Source: Chitinophaga pinensis (GTDB lineage: Bacteria > Bacteroidota > Bacteroidia > Flavobacteriales_D > Crocinitomicaceae). Taken from it: a stretch of DNA of 64,000 bases. Position numbers and translations under genes: made by a program. Location of the stretch: assembly GCA_945863605.1 (NCBI GenBank), contig CAMAZP010000004.1, positions 1 through 64,000 of the forward strand, written 5' to 3'. Under the pieces are notes generated by a model. It was not told the DNA's origin, made no database searches, and worked only from the letters and a program-made list of their open reading frames with translations. Shown one piece after another: positions 55,932-64,000 of the stretch. Position 1 is the stretch's first letter, and each line of letters begins with the position of its first letter.

Positions 55932-57197
55932 ATGAAATTTTTTCAAAAGCCTGTTCTTTTTTTTCTTTGGTCTTTTGCAGCAGCTTTTTTAGCATACGCT
56001 TCTATGTATGCGTTTCGAAAACCATTCAATGCAGCAAGTTATACTGGGTTTGAGTTGTTTAATTTACCACTTAAAGATTTGTTGTTGATCAGTCAAATTT
56101 TAGGATACATGCTTTCCAAATTCATTGGTATCAAAGTGATTTCTGAAATGACAAAAAGCACTCGTGTTGGATTGATTTTCAAATTGATACTTTTTGCTCA
56201 CGTGGCTTTATTGCTTTTTGCAATCGTTCCGGTTAATTTCAAGTTTATTTGTTTATTCGCTAATGGTTTACCGCTTGGAATGGTTTGGGGAGTGATTTTT
56301 TCATTTCTTGAAGGTCGAAAACTCACTGAACTCTTGGCAACTGGAATCGCTGTCGGAGCAATTATTTCATCTGGAATTGTTAAAAGTATCGCGCTTCACA
56401 TCATGGACAATTCCTTCTATTCGGTACCTGAATTTTGGATGCCTTTTGTGACAGGATTATTTTTCTTGCCAGTGCTTTTGATTGCTTCTTGGATGTTGAG
56501 TGTAATTCCTGAACCTAGTGAAGCTGATAAATTAGCAAAAACGGAGCGAATTCCAATGAACAAAGCACAAAAACGAAGCATCTTAAAAAAGTATCTGCCC
56601 GGAATTATCAGTTTAGTAATTCTGTATTTGATGCAAACAATTTTCAGAGATTTCAGAGATAATTTTTCGGTCGAATTGTTTAATCATTATCACTTCACCG
56701 ATAAATCTCAATTTCTAACGATGGAATTTTCCATAGGTTTTATTGTCATTTTTACCACTTCTTTATTAGTGATTTTTAAAAATAATCTGTGGGGATTTCA
56801 AGCATCCTTAATATTATCAGGGTTAGGATTTATAATGATGTTGGTCGCTGAGTTATTATTTGGTTCTGGACAAATCAACTTTTTCTACCTCATGCTATTT
56901 TCTGGATTAGGAATGAGCATAGGTTATGTTCCTTTCCAAATTGCACTTTTTGAACGATTTATTGCCGCCTTCCACATCGCTGGAAATGTTGGTTTTTTAA
57001 TGTATATTTCCGATAGTTTGGGTTATTTGGGAAGCGTTTCCATTTTGTTTTCTAAAAATGCTGGTATAATTTCAATTGATAATATTGCTTTATTTCATAT
57101 GCTAGTTATTGGATGTGGTTCTGTTGGATTAGTAGCTACTTTTTATTCAATTTTTTATTTTAGTTTTAAATTTAACAAAGAAAAAAAACAAGCATAA
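55932..57197 (+). CDS. DUF5690-family membrane transporter-like protein
   Basis: A 421-residue inner-membrane protein with about twelve hydrophobic segments, similar in shape to the major facilitator superfamily. The N terminus (FLWSFAAAFLAYASMYAFRKPFNAA) resembles the opening of sugar-phosphate/organophosphate antiporters, and GLPLGMVWGVIFSFLEGRK is a loop motif of DUF5690. The ATG at 55932 is chosen over the GTG before it. It precedes the phosphonate genes by 92 bases on the same strand, so uptake of a phosphonate across the inner membrane is a fair inference, not shown. Confidence 0.8.
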   Translation: MKFFQKPVLFFLWSFAAAFLAYASMYAFRKPFNAASYTGFELFNLPLKDLLLISQILGYMLSKFIGIKVISEMTKSTRVGLIFKLILFAHVALLLFAIVPVNFKFICLFANGLPLGMVWGVIFSFLEGRKLTELLATGIAVGAIISSGIVKSIALHIMDNSFYSVPEFWMPFVTGLFFLPVLLIASWMLSVIPEPSEADKLAKTERIPMNKAQKRSILKKYLPGIISLVILYLMQTIFRDFRDNFSVELFNHYHFTDKSQFLTMEFSIGFIVIFTTSLLVIFKNNLWGFQASLILSGLGFIMMLVAELLFGSGQINFFYLMLFSGLGMSIGYVPFQIALFERFIAAFHIAGNVGFLMYISDSLGYLGSVSILFSKNAGIISIDNIALFHMLVIGCGSVGLVATFYSIFYFSFKFNKEKKQA

Positions 57198-57253
57198 TTA
57201 ACATTAAATACATTAGCTTTTAATAAAACTATAACGTTTCAGTTCAACCTTTT

Positions 57254-57261
57254 TAGTTTTG
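57254..57261 (+). promoter_or_regulatory. Candidate -7 box for the phosphonate operon
   Basis: TAGTTTTG matches TAnnTTTG 28 bases before the first ATG of the downstream run. No good -33 element was found, and transcription could also start before the DUF5690 gene. Confidence 0.4.
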
Positions 57262-57289
57262 ATATTAGTACTTTTCGGAAATATTTAGA

Positions 57290-58333
57290 ATGCGTTATTT
57301 ACTACCAATCATAACTGTTTTGTTAATTTGCAACGCGAATTTATCTCAAAACAAAGTCTTAATTATTGGTATTGATGGGTGCAGAGCAGATGCACTTGAA
57401 AAAGCGCATACTCCAAATCTTGATTCATTAAGAAAAGCTGGTATTTATTGTCCAACTAGCTGGCAACTAGGTAAAACAAAATCAGGACCTGGTTGGTCGA
57501 GTATGTTGACTGGAGTTTGGGATTTCAAACACAATGTTTCGGATAATCAATTTTCAAATCACAATTTTGAGAAATTTCCTTTTTTTCCAAGTTATGTAAA
57601 ACGCTTAGATGCATCTAAAAAATCGGTACTCGTTGTTGGCTGGAAATCATTATTTAAGGTTTCAAAAAATAAAGGGTGGGATACTTGTATAAAAGGTAAA
57701 AATGATAATGATTGTTTATCTAAAACGATTAATCTATTAAAAAATGATTCATTTGATATCAATATGATTCATCTTAATGACGTTGATTTTTCTGGTCACA
57801 CAACTGGTTTTGAATTAGATAACAAAAAATACATTGAAGCTATCGAAGAAGCAGATCGAAAAATTGGAAAACTACTATATGCAATTAAAAATAGACCAAA
57901 TTTTAAAAATGAAAATTGGTTGATTTTATCAAGTACAGACCATGGAGGAACAAAAAAACATCACTCTGGTAATTCGGTTGAAGAGCGAAAAGTTTGGTGG
58001 ATTGCTTCATCAAATCAAATTCAAAAACTTGAAATACGAGCGAATGACCCCGGTTCTTATTTTTATGAAAATATGCCAACCGACACAAGTATTATTAAAT
58101 TCTATCCAAGTATTGTTGATATTGCAGTAACCGCGATAAACCACCTTTTTCCATCTTTAAATAATTCTGATTTCAAAGCTTGGGGATTGGACGGTAAGTC
58201 ATGGGTGGATTTTAAGGTGAATGATTCTAGAGAATTAATTTCTGAAAATGACTTTACATTTGATAATGATGAACTATTATTTTACAATAATGAATGTTCA
58301 ATAGAAATAAAAATTAACGAATTTAAAAAATGA
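57290..58333 (+). CDS. Exported alkaline phosphatase-superfamily phosphodiesterase-type enzyme
   Basis: A 347-residue protein with a signal peptide (LPIITVLLICNANLS). It belongs to the type I phosphodiesterase/nucleotide pyrophosphatase branch: KVLIIGIDGCRADAL carries the first metal aspartate, KSGPGWSSMLTGVW the likely nucleophile serine region, HLNDVDFSGHTTGF and STDHGGTKKHH the other metal ligands. Relatives cleave phosphodiesters, and phosphonoacetate hydrolase is in the same superfamily. The stop overlaps the phnX ATG (ATGA), so the enzyme is part of the phosphonate operon and may release a phosphonate head group outside the cytoplasm. Confidence 0.82.
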   Translation: MRYLLPIITVLLICNANLSQNKVLIIGIDGCRADALEKAHTPNLDSLRKAGIYCPTSWQLGKTKSGPGWSSMLTGVWDFKHNVSDNQFSNHNFEKFPFFPSYVKRLDASKKSVLVVGWKSLFKVSKNKGWDTCIKGKNDNDCLSKTINLLKNDSFDINMIHLNDVDFSGHTTGFELDNKKYIEAIEEADRKIGKLLYAIKNRPNFKNENWLILSSTDHGGTKKHHSGNSVEERKVWWIASSNQIQKLEIRANDPGSYFYENMPTDTSIIKFYPSIVDIAVTAINHLFPSLNNSDFKAWGLDGKSWVDFKVNDSRELISENDFTFDNDELLFYNNECSIEIKINEFKK

Positions 58334-59124
58334 GTAAATCAATAAAAGCTGTTATTTTTGATTGGGCAGGAACGATGATCGATTTTGGATGTATGGCGCC
58401 TGTTAAAGCATTCATCGGTGCGTTTGAAGAAAAAAACATTCACATCACCTTAGAAGAAGCGCGCGAACCAATGGGTTTAGCAAAACGAGATCACGTGAAA
58501 GCAATTTTAAGTGGAGAAAGGGTAAAAAATGAATGGATTAAATTACATGGATCTCTGCCTACAGAAAGTGATATCGATGAGATTTACCACATTGTTACAC
58601 CAAAAATGATGTTGGAAATTGAAAATAATTCAGAGCCGATTGAAGGAATTATCGAAATCATTGAAAAATTAAAATCACATGGAATTAAAATTGGTTCAAC
58701 AACCGGCTACATTGACATAATGATGGAAAAAATTATTCCTGCTGCAGCAGCAAAAGGTTTAATTGTTGATTCTGCTATCAATTCTTCAGATTGCAAAGAA
58801 GGAAGACCAAGTCCATTTATGATTTTCAGAAATATGGAAAATCTTGGAATTTATGATGTGTGTGAAGTTTTAAAAGTTGGTGACACAGTTGCTGATGTTG
58901 GTGAAGGGGTGAATGCTGGAGCCTGGACAGCTGCTGTTGTTTGTTCTGGAAATGAAATTGGTTTACCTCAATCAAAATTCAATGATTTATCTGAAGATGC
59001 TAAAAATCAAATGGTTAATACAGCTTCTGAAAAACTTAAAATCGCAGGAGCAAATTATATAATTAATAATATGGATGAATTATTTTCAGTAATTGAAGAT
59101 ATTAATAACAAATTAAAAGCTTAA
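58330..59124 (+). CDS. phnX: Phosphonoacetaldehyde hydrolase (phosphonatase)
   Basis: A 264-residue cytoplasmic HAD enzyme that splits phosphonoacetaldehyde into acetaldehyde and phosphate. The nucleophile is D11 in VIFDWAGT, and the cap domain has REPMGLAKRDHV with K52, the Schiff-base lysine that distinguishes true PhnX from other HAD proteins. Later motifs are GSTTGY and DCKEGRPSPFM, then KVGDTVADVGEGVNAG. It normally acts after PhnW converts 2-aminoethylphosphonate; no phnW is in the window but it may lie to the right. Start overlaps the preceding gene by four bases. Confidence 0.95.
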   Translation: MSKSIKAVIFDWAGTMIDFGCMAPVKAFIGAFEEKNIHITLEEAREPMGLAKRDHVKAILSGERVKNEWIKLHGSLPTESDIDEIYHIVTPKMMLEIENNSEPIEGIIEIIEKLKSHGIKIGSTTGYIDIMMEKIIPAAAAKGLIVDSAINSSDCKEGRPSPFMIFRNMENLGIYDVCEVLKVGDTVADVGEGVNAGAWTAAVVCSGNEIGLPQSKFNDLSEDAKNQMVNTASEKLKIAGANYIINNMDELFSVIEDINNKLKA

Positions 59125-59139
59125 CTTAAACCTCTATTT

Positions 59140-60384
59140 ATGAAACGATTAATTCTACTTTCTTTAACATTATTTACTACTTCAACGCTTGTTTATTCTC
59201 AGTGTGAACCGCTTACTTCTGTAACAAACATATATCAACCAGTTGGATTTATTCCTCTACCAACAGATGGAAAATTAGCTCCAAGTCAATTTTTTTGTTA
59301 CCCAGGGCAACCTTTCGATGCAATTTTAACAGCATTGGCTCCTCAAACATTCATAATCGACAATCCAATTGGTTTTCCTCCAACAATTAATGTTAACGTA
59401 AATTGGATTCGACTAACTGATATACAAAACCTACCATCTTGGGTTTCTTATTCTTGTGGTGGACAATTAGATCCAGCTGATCCATGTAAAATGGCATTCC
59501 CAACTTGGAGTTGTGTACGTGCTTTTTCCAATCAACCAGATGGAAAAGTACCTTTGACAGAGGTACCTGGAACAACTTACTCACTTGATGTAATTGTTGA
59601 CGCAGATGTTAATCCACTTGGAACCCAATCAAATTTTAACGGTGGAAGTATTACATTATTCGTGTTGGAAAATATGTCTTTAACTATTGATTTGGATTCG
59701 TGTAACGGTGGTCAAGCTATTGCTAACGCACAAGGTGGATTTGGAGATGCAGCAGCCTACACGTATGAATGGAGTAATGGTGACGATTTACAAGTTTCAA
59801 GTGGTTTAAATAATGGTTGGCTTTCTTGTATTGTTACCGATCAAGTTACTGGTTGGACAGCTATTGATAGTGTATTTGTTGAATCGACATTAGCACCTAT
59901 TATCATAGAGGATGAAATTATAACTCAACCTACTGGTAATAATGGCGCTATCTCAGTGACAGCTTCAGGAGGTCAAGGAAATCTAACTTTTGAATGGACA
60001 GGTCCAAATGGATTTACAGCTTCCTCAGCTTCAATTTCAAATTTGGCTGGTGGTCAATATACACTTACAATTACTGATATGAATGGTTGTAGTATAACTG
60101 AAATCTATAATTTAAGTACTGCTTCAATCATTGAAATGGTTGATAATTCAATAAGTATTTATCCAAATCCAGCATCAGACTTTGTTATAATAAAAAATGC
60201 AAATAACGCACAGACTTTGAAAGTTGAAATCTATTCAATGGATGGGAAAATAGTTCAATCAGAGAAGTTATTCTCAGTAAACTCAGAATATAAATTGATG
60301 TTAAATAACTTGTTTTCAGGAAAATACCTTTTAAAAATAGTGACTGGAGATAAAATTGCTTTGCGTCACATTTCTGTAAACTAA
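59140..60384 (+). CDS. Type IX-secreted SprB-repeat protein inside the phosphonate operon
   Basis: A 414-residue exported protein. Signal peptide to about residue 20 (STLVYSQ). The first 170 residues are a beta-rich domain with paired cysteines (YSCGGQLDPADPCKMAFPTWSC) that I do not recognise. Two SprB-like repeats follow (GGFGDAAAYTYEWSNG; SGGQGNLTFEWTGPNG, then YTLTITDMNGC), and the last 80 residues are a type A sorting domain (SIYPNPASDFVIIK, then YLLKIVTG). It is 15 bases after phnX and 6 before the next gene, so it is co-expressed. Probably surface-bound; role unknown, perhaps substrate capture. Confidence 0.8.
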   Translation: MKRLILLSLTLFTTSTLVYSQCEPLTSVTNIYQPVGFIPLPTDGKLAPSQFFCYPGQPFDAILTALAPQTFIIDNPIGFPPTINVNVNWIRLTDIQNLPSWVSYSCGGQLDPADPCKMAFPTWSCVRAFSNQPDGKVPLTEVPGTTYSLDVIVDADVNPLGTQSNFNGGSITLFVLENMSLTIDLDSCNGGQAIANAQGGFGDAAAYTYEWSNGDDLQVSSGLNNGWLSCIVTDQVTGWTAIDSVFVESTLAPIIIEDEIITQPTGNNGAISVTASGGQGNLTFEWTGPNGFTASSASISNLAGGQYTLTITDMNGCSITEIYNLSTASIIEMVDNSISIYPNPASDFVIIKNANNAQTLKVEIYSMDGKIVQSEKLFSVNSEYKLMLNNLFSGKYLLKIVTGDKIALRHISVN

Positions 60385-60390
60385 AATTTG

Positions 60391-61071
60391 ATGATTTTAG
60401 ATTCAATTAAGTTGGTGGTTTTAGACATGGCTGGTACAACGGTTAACGATACGTTTTCTGTTCATGATGCTATGATTAAAGCATTTCAAGACCATGATTT
60501 AGTTATTGATCGAAAAATTGCTTCGAATGTACTTGCTGTTCCAAAACCAATTGGTATTGAAGGGATTCTTGTGAATAATTTTGAAATTAAAGCTGCTCAA
60601 TTAGTTGAGAATATCCATGATTCATTCAAATTTCACATGAATTCTTATTATAAAAAGAGTGATTTGGTGGCTGAAACAAAAGACACAGAAAAGTTTTTTT
60701 CTTTTTTAAAAGAAAGAAATATTAAAATTGTACTTGATACAGGATTTTCAAAGGAAACAGCGGATTTAATTATTGATCGTTTGCAATGGCATTCAGTTAT
60801 AGATGGTTTAGTTTGTAGTGATGACCCTTCAATTGGTCGCCCAAAACCAGATATGATACATAAAGCAATGCAAATCTCAGGAGTCAAGGATAGCAAACAC
60901 GTGATGAAAGTAGGCGACACCCCAAACGATATGTTACAAGGTAAAAATGCGAATTGTAGGTGGACAATTGGAATTATTTCTGGAGCTTTTACTACAATCG
61001 ATTTACTAAATTCTGGTGCTGATTTTATAGTTGATTATCCATTTGAAATAATTAAGATTAAAGAAATATAA
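60391..61071 (+). CDS. Phosphonatase-like HAD hydrolase (TIGR03351 type)
   Basis: A 226-residue HAD protein from the ATG at 60391. The nucleophile is D12 in LVVLDMAGTT; later motifs are LDTGFSKETADLI, DDPSIGRPKPDM and MKVGDTPNDM. It resembles PhnX but the cap segment (ASNVLAVPKPIGIEGIL) lacks the Schiff-base lysine, so it should not use the PhnX mechanism. This matches the phosphonatase-like family TIGR03351, known to sit beside FAD oxidoreductases of the TIGR03364 type. Its substrate is not defined; a hydroxylated phosphonoacetaldehyde or a phosphate ester is possible. The FAD gene begins two bases after its stop. Confidence 0.88.
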   Translation: MILDSIKLVVLDMAGTTVNDTFSVHDAMIKAFQDHDLVIDRKIASNVLAVPKPIGIEGILVNNFEIKAAQLVENIHDSFKFHMNSYYKKSDLVAETKDTEKFFSFLKERNIKIVLDTGFSKETADLIIDRLQWHSVIDGLVCSDDPSIGRPKPDMIHKAMQISGVKDSKHVMKVGDTPNDMLQGKNANCRWTIGIISGAFTTIDLLNSGADFIVDYPFEIIKIKEI

Positions 61072-61073
61072 CG

Positions 61074-62228
61074 ATGAAAAAATACGATTTAGCTATCGTT
61101 GGTGGCGGGGTTTTAGGTACTTTTCATGCGTATCACGCAGCTTTACTTGGACTTAAAGTAATTGTCCTAGAAAAAGATTTATTTCCAATGGAAGCAAGTG
61201 TTAGAAATTTTGGACAAGTTGTTCCTTCAGGATTTTCGGTCGGAAGATGGCATCATTACGGGCGTTATTCAACTCAATTGTATAAATCTTTTCAAGAGAA
61301 AATCGACATCGGAATCAGAAATAATGGTTCAACTTATATTGCTTCAACTCAAGATGAATTGGATTTATTACATGAGTTAAAAACAAATTTCGAAGCTGCG
61401 GATTACCATTCTGTTATACTTTCCAAAGAAGAATTATTAGCTAAATATCCATCTGTTGATTCAAAATATGCGCTTGGTGCTTTGTCTTTTCCGCAAGAAG
61501 TTTCTGCAGAATCGAGAGAAATGATTCACAGTCTTCATGCCTTTTTAAGAGAAACGACAACAATCGAGTTCAGCTATGCAACGCCAGTAATTGGAATCGA
61601 AGACAAAGAAACGGAGGTTGAATTACAAACTTCTAATCTAGGTAAAATTCTAGCTACAAAAGCAATTGTTTGTAATGGTAAAGACTTTCGTCTGTTGTTC
61701 CCCGATTTGTTTTCAAAATCAGCTATTGAAGTGGTAAAATTAGGGATGATGGTTACAAAACCAATGCCTGAAGTTAAACTACCTGGTAATATTTTAACAG
61801 GTTTGACAATTCGAAGATACGAGAGTTTTAAAGCACTTGAAGGTTACAAAAACTTAAATTGGGAAAATGTTAATCAAGAAGCTTTAAAATATGGAATTCA
61901 CATTCTTTTCAAGCAACGTGTAGATGGAAGTATTGTCATTGGCGATAGTCATTTATACGCTGATGCTTCGCAAAATGAAGAATTAGGTTTCGACATTGAT
62001 ATGTCAATCAATCATATTATTTTGGACGAGGCGAAGAAAATTCTAAACCTTAAAAATTGGGATATTCAACATTATTGGAATGGATACTATTCACAAATGA
62101 AAGGACATGAGGAGATTTTTGATAGTCAGATTACTCCAAACATTAAAGTTGTTACCGCAATCGGCGGAAAAGGAATGACTGCATCAGCTGGTTTTTCTAA
62201 AGAAAGTATTGATAATTTCTTCTTCTAA
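61074..62228 (+). CDS. FAD-dependent oxidoreductase, aminophosphonate-associated (TIGR03364 type)
   Basis: A 384-residue enzyme of the glycine-oxidase-like DAO fold. The N terminus has the FAD motif DLAIVGGGVLGTFHAYHAA, followed by EKDLFPMEASVRNFGQV, and the C-terminal half has HYWNGYYSQMKGH and TAIGGKGMTASAGFS. Members with this placement, next to a phosphonatase-like HAD gene, are proposed to oxidatively deaminate or demethylate aminophosphonates close to 2-aminoethylphosphonate, giving an aldehyde for the HAD enzyme. It lies 2 bases after the HAD gene and 11 before the TonB receptor. Confidence 0.88.
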   Translation: MKKYDLAIVGGGVLGTFHAYHAALLGLKVIVLEKDLFPMEASVRNFGQVVPSGFSVGRWHHYGRYSTQLYKSFQEKIDIGIRNNGSTYIASTQDELDLLHELKTNFEAADYHSVILSKEELLAKYPSVDSKYALGALSFPQEVSAESREMIHSLHAFLRETTTIEFSYATPVIGIEDKETEVELQTSNLGKILATKAIVCNGKDFRLLFPDLFSKSAIEVVKLGMMVTKPMPEVKLPGNILTGLTIRRYESFKALEGYKNLNWENVNQEALKYGIHILFKQRVDGSIVIGDSHLYADASQNEELGFDIDMSINHIILDEAKKILNLKNWDIQHYWNGYYSQMKGHEEIFDSQITPNIKVVTAIGGKGMTASAGFSKESIDNFFF

Positions 62229-62239
62229 TAAAATAGTTT

Positions 62240-64000
62240 ATGAAGTATTTTAAGTTTATTTTACCAACGCTTATAATAGTTTTTGTTTCTAACTTCATTT
62301 TGACACAAACAAGCAGTGTTCAAGGAACTGTTAAAGATAGGAGGGGTGTTATACCAAGTGCAAAAGTTATTATTCAAAATACCGAATTCAAAACGATTTG
62401 TGATTTTGATGGAAAGTTCTATTTCAAAGGAATGAATGCTGGTACTTACACGTTAACGATTGACCTTACAGGTTACACTATTTTCGAAAAATCATTTAGT
62501 TTAAGTAAGGACGAAAATCTAAATTTAGGAGATTTATTTCTAAAAGAGATTCAAGAATTAAATGAAGTTACTGTTACAACTTATGCTAAAACAAGCGAGA
62601 ACAAAGCACTTTATTTAGTCAAAAATTCTCCAACAGTTGTAACAGTCGTTTCTTCTGACATCATTGCTAAACTTCCAAATAGAAATGCATCTGATGTTGT
62701 AGCGCGAGTTCCGGGAGCATCAATAACAAGAAACAAAGGAGAAGGAAGTAATATTTCATTGCGCGGTACTCCCTTGGATTGGACAGCGACTTTTTTGAAT
62801 GGCGACCGTTTGCCTGTTGCAGATGAAGAAAATGCAACGCGTTCGTTTGAGTTTGAAATTCTTCCTGCGGACATGATAGAATATGTATTCGTTTCAAAAA
62901 GCTCAACTCCAGACATGGAATCCGATCAAATCGGCGGAAGTATTAATTTCCTAGCAAGAAATACAGTCCAAGAAAAAACTTTCAAACTGAATGTTGCTGG
63001 TGGTTATAATTTATTGGCAAATAAACCTACAGGTGTTTTTAATTTTTTAGTCGGAAATGTTTCTAAAAACAAGAAATTGAGCTACTTATTAAATGGTTCT
63101 GCTTTTGCTCGCTATTACTCTGCTGATGCTTTCAAAATCATTTATGGTAGTAATTTTAATCATAGTTTAAATCGCTATGAGTTAAAAAAATACGATGGAA
63201 CACGCACCAATATTTCAGCAAACACAGCTATTCAATATAAATTCAGCGATAAGTTCAAAATCGGAACCCACTTTTTGTACAGCTTCATGTTGGATGATAA
63301 ATACCAAAAAAAACAAAGCTACAACTGGTACGAAGGATCAGGACAAAGAATCCGTTTACAAAATATTCATGGGAAATTAGAACGTCAACTTTTTGGTGGC
63401 GACATTTATTCTGAATGGAACATTAACCCTTCGCTGAAATGGTTTTTCAAAGTTGCGAGTTATGATAATAGTTTTCGCTACGGTAAAGTTCCTTTCAACC
63501 AAAGAGACCCGCGAAATGGTTATATGATTACAGAATTCATCAGTCCTTTAATGCAGTTTGAAGACCAATCTTACGTTAGTTTGTATGGCGATCAAATCGA
63601 TATCAACGACCCAAATGGATTTCCAGGGAAGTTAATTGGTCCTGATGACCCGTATGGAAATGGTGACGATCCAAACAATATTCAGCCACAGTATTCAACC
63701 ATTTTTGGAGCACAAACTTTAAATGCAAGTGACTTTGAATTTTATCAAACCTACACAGAAATAAACGAAACAAGAGAACGTGATTTGCCTGTAATTCAAA
63801 CAGATTTGGATTATAAACTAAACAATAACTTGAAGTTTAAATTCGGCTCAAAAGCACGTATAAAAAGTGGTTATCGCAATATTTCAAAATACGAATGGTT
63901 TAAAGATTATTCGATTCCAGGAAATAATCAACCTTTTACCTTAGATCAATTTCCACATGATCCATACACTGATAATAGAAATGGATTTCTTGCGCCATTA
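62240..64000 (+). CDS. TonB-dependent outer-membrane receptor (partial)
   Basis: The first 587 codons of an outer-membrane transporter; the rest lies beyond the window. A signal peptide ends near residue 24, then comes a carboxypeptidase-like domain (VQGTVKDRRGVIPSAKVIIQNT, about 27-105), the TonB-box/plug region (ELNEVTVTTYAK, then NSPTVVTVVSSDII, KLPNRNASDVVARVPGASI and ISLRGTP) and the beginning of the barrel. The frame is open to the last base. No SusD partner is visible before the edge. It is 11 bases after the FAD oxidoreductase gene, so it probably imports the phosphonate compound used by this operon, energised by TonB. Confidence 0.93.
   Translation, partial: MKYFKFILPTLIIVFVSNFILTQTSSVQGTVKDRRGVIPSAKVIIQNTEFKTICDFDGKFYFKGMNAGTYTLTIDLTGYTIFEKSFSLSKDENLNLGDLFLKEIQELNEVTVTTYAKTSENKALYLVKNSPTVVTVVSSDIIAKLPNRNASDVVARVPGASITRNKGEGSNISLRGTPLDWTATFLNGDRLPVADEENATRSFEFEILPADMIEYVFVSKSSTPDMESDQIGGSINFLARNTVQEKTFKLNVAGGYNLLANKPTGVFNFLVGNVSKNKKLSYLLNGSAFARYYSADAFKIIYGSNFNHSLNRYELKKYDGTRTNISANTAIQYKFSDKFKIGTHFLYSFMLDDKYQKKQSYNWYEGSGQRIRLQNIHGKLERQLFGGDIYSEWNINPSLKWFFKVASYDNSFRYGKVPFNQRDPRNGYMITEFISPLMQFEDQSYVSLYGDQIDINDPNGFPGKLIGPDDPYGNGDDPNNIQPQYSTIFGAQTLNASDFEFYQTYTEINETRERDLPVIQTDLDYKLNNNLKFKFGSKARIKSGYRNISKYEWFKDYSIPGNNQPFTLDQFPHDPYTDNRNGFLAPL

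Noticed and set aside
62611-62916. Minus-strand reading frames opposite the TonB receptor
   Set aside because: The plus strand encodes a clear TonB-dependent plug domain through this interval; the reverse frames are shadows.

Overview
The window reads as a chromosomal segment of an AT-rich Bacteroidota genome, most likely Flavobacteriales. Supporting signs are type IX secretion C-terminal domains (CHU_C type and type A), a TonB-dependent receptor with an N-terminal carboxypeptidase-like domain, Bacteroidota-only families (DUF5690, DUF6952), -7 boxes of the TAnnTTTG kind, and the near absence of Shine-Dalgarno sequences. A placement near Crocinitomicaceae/Fluviicola is only an impression.

Layout. 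1-400: end of an rRNA operon (23S 3' end, 5S, terminator). 426-8902: surface-glycan style genes (two GT4 glycosyltransferases, a methyltransferase with two CPKC knuckles, an AsnB-type amidotransferase, a deacetylase-like protein overlapping a GNAT protein, a CHU_C secreted protein). 8904-16654: housekeeping (alaS, msrA, beta-mannosidase, lhgO) with an ORF6N gene. 16839-22483: small secreted proteins around a tightly coupled four-gene cassette (AAC(3)-like acyltransferase, polysaccharide deacetylase, FemAB/GNAT-like protein, SDR reductase). 22595-27564: a SoxB/5'-nucleotidase-family phosphoesterase, a DUF2892-like membrane protein, a broken sulfide:quinone oxidoreductase and a PhoD-like phosphatase. 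27692-45899: housekeeping and regulation (exonuclease-fused dnaE, LytS/LytTR pair, NarL-type regulator, gpsA, ABC-F, M61 peptidase, fmt, MATE, rlmI). 46382-49094: oxidative-stress block (oxyR, a dps interrupted by an in-frame TAA, peroxiredoxin, thioredoxin, DUF6952). 49232-55309: SUFU-domain protein, DMT transporter, S9 peptidase, a DUF559 endonuclease between long direct repeats, and rluF. 55932-64000: a phosphonate-catabolism locus running off the right edge.

The most interesting region is the last. PhnX, a second phosphonatase-like HAD hydrolase and an FAD oxidoreductase of the aminophosphonate-associated kind are co-directional and nearly contiguous with an exported phosphodiesterase-type enzyme, a type IX-secreted SprB-like protein and a TonB-dependent receptor; a DUF5690 transporter precedes them. 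This looks like a surface-to-cytoplasm system for acquiring and breaking down a phosphonate-bearing molecule. Secondary signals are the DUF559/repeat unit, the shared TGTAAC-N4-GTTAC palindromes before the SoxB-like and SQR genes, and two redox-related genes (sqr, dps) carrying TAA codons inside otherwise well-preserved coding sequence.

No tRNA, CRISPR array, insertion sequence, prophage or riboswitch was recognised. All similarity statements come from reading motifs by eye; no database search was run.
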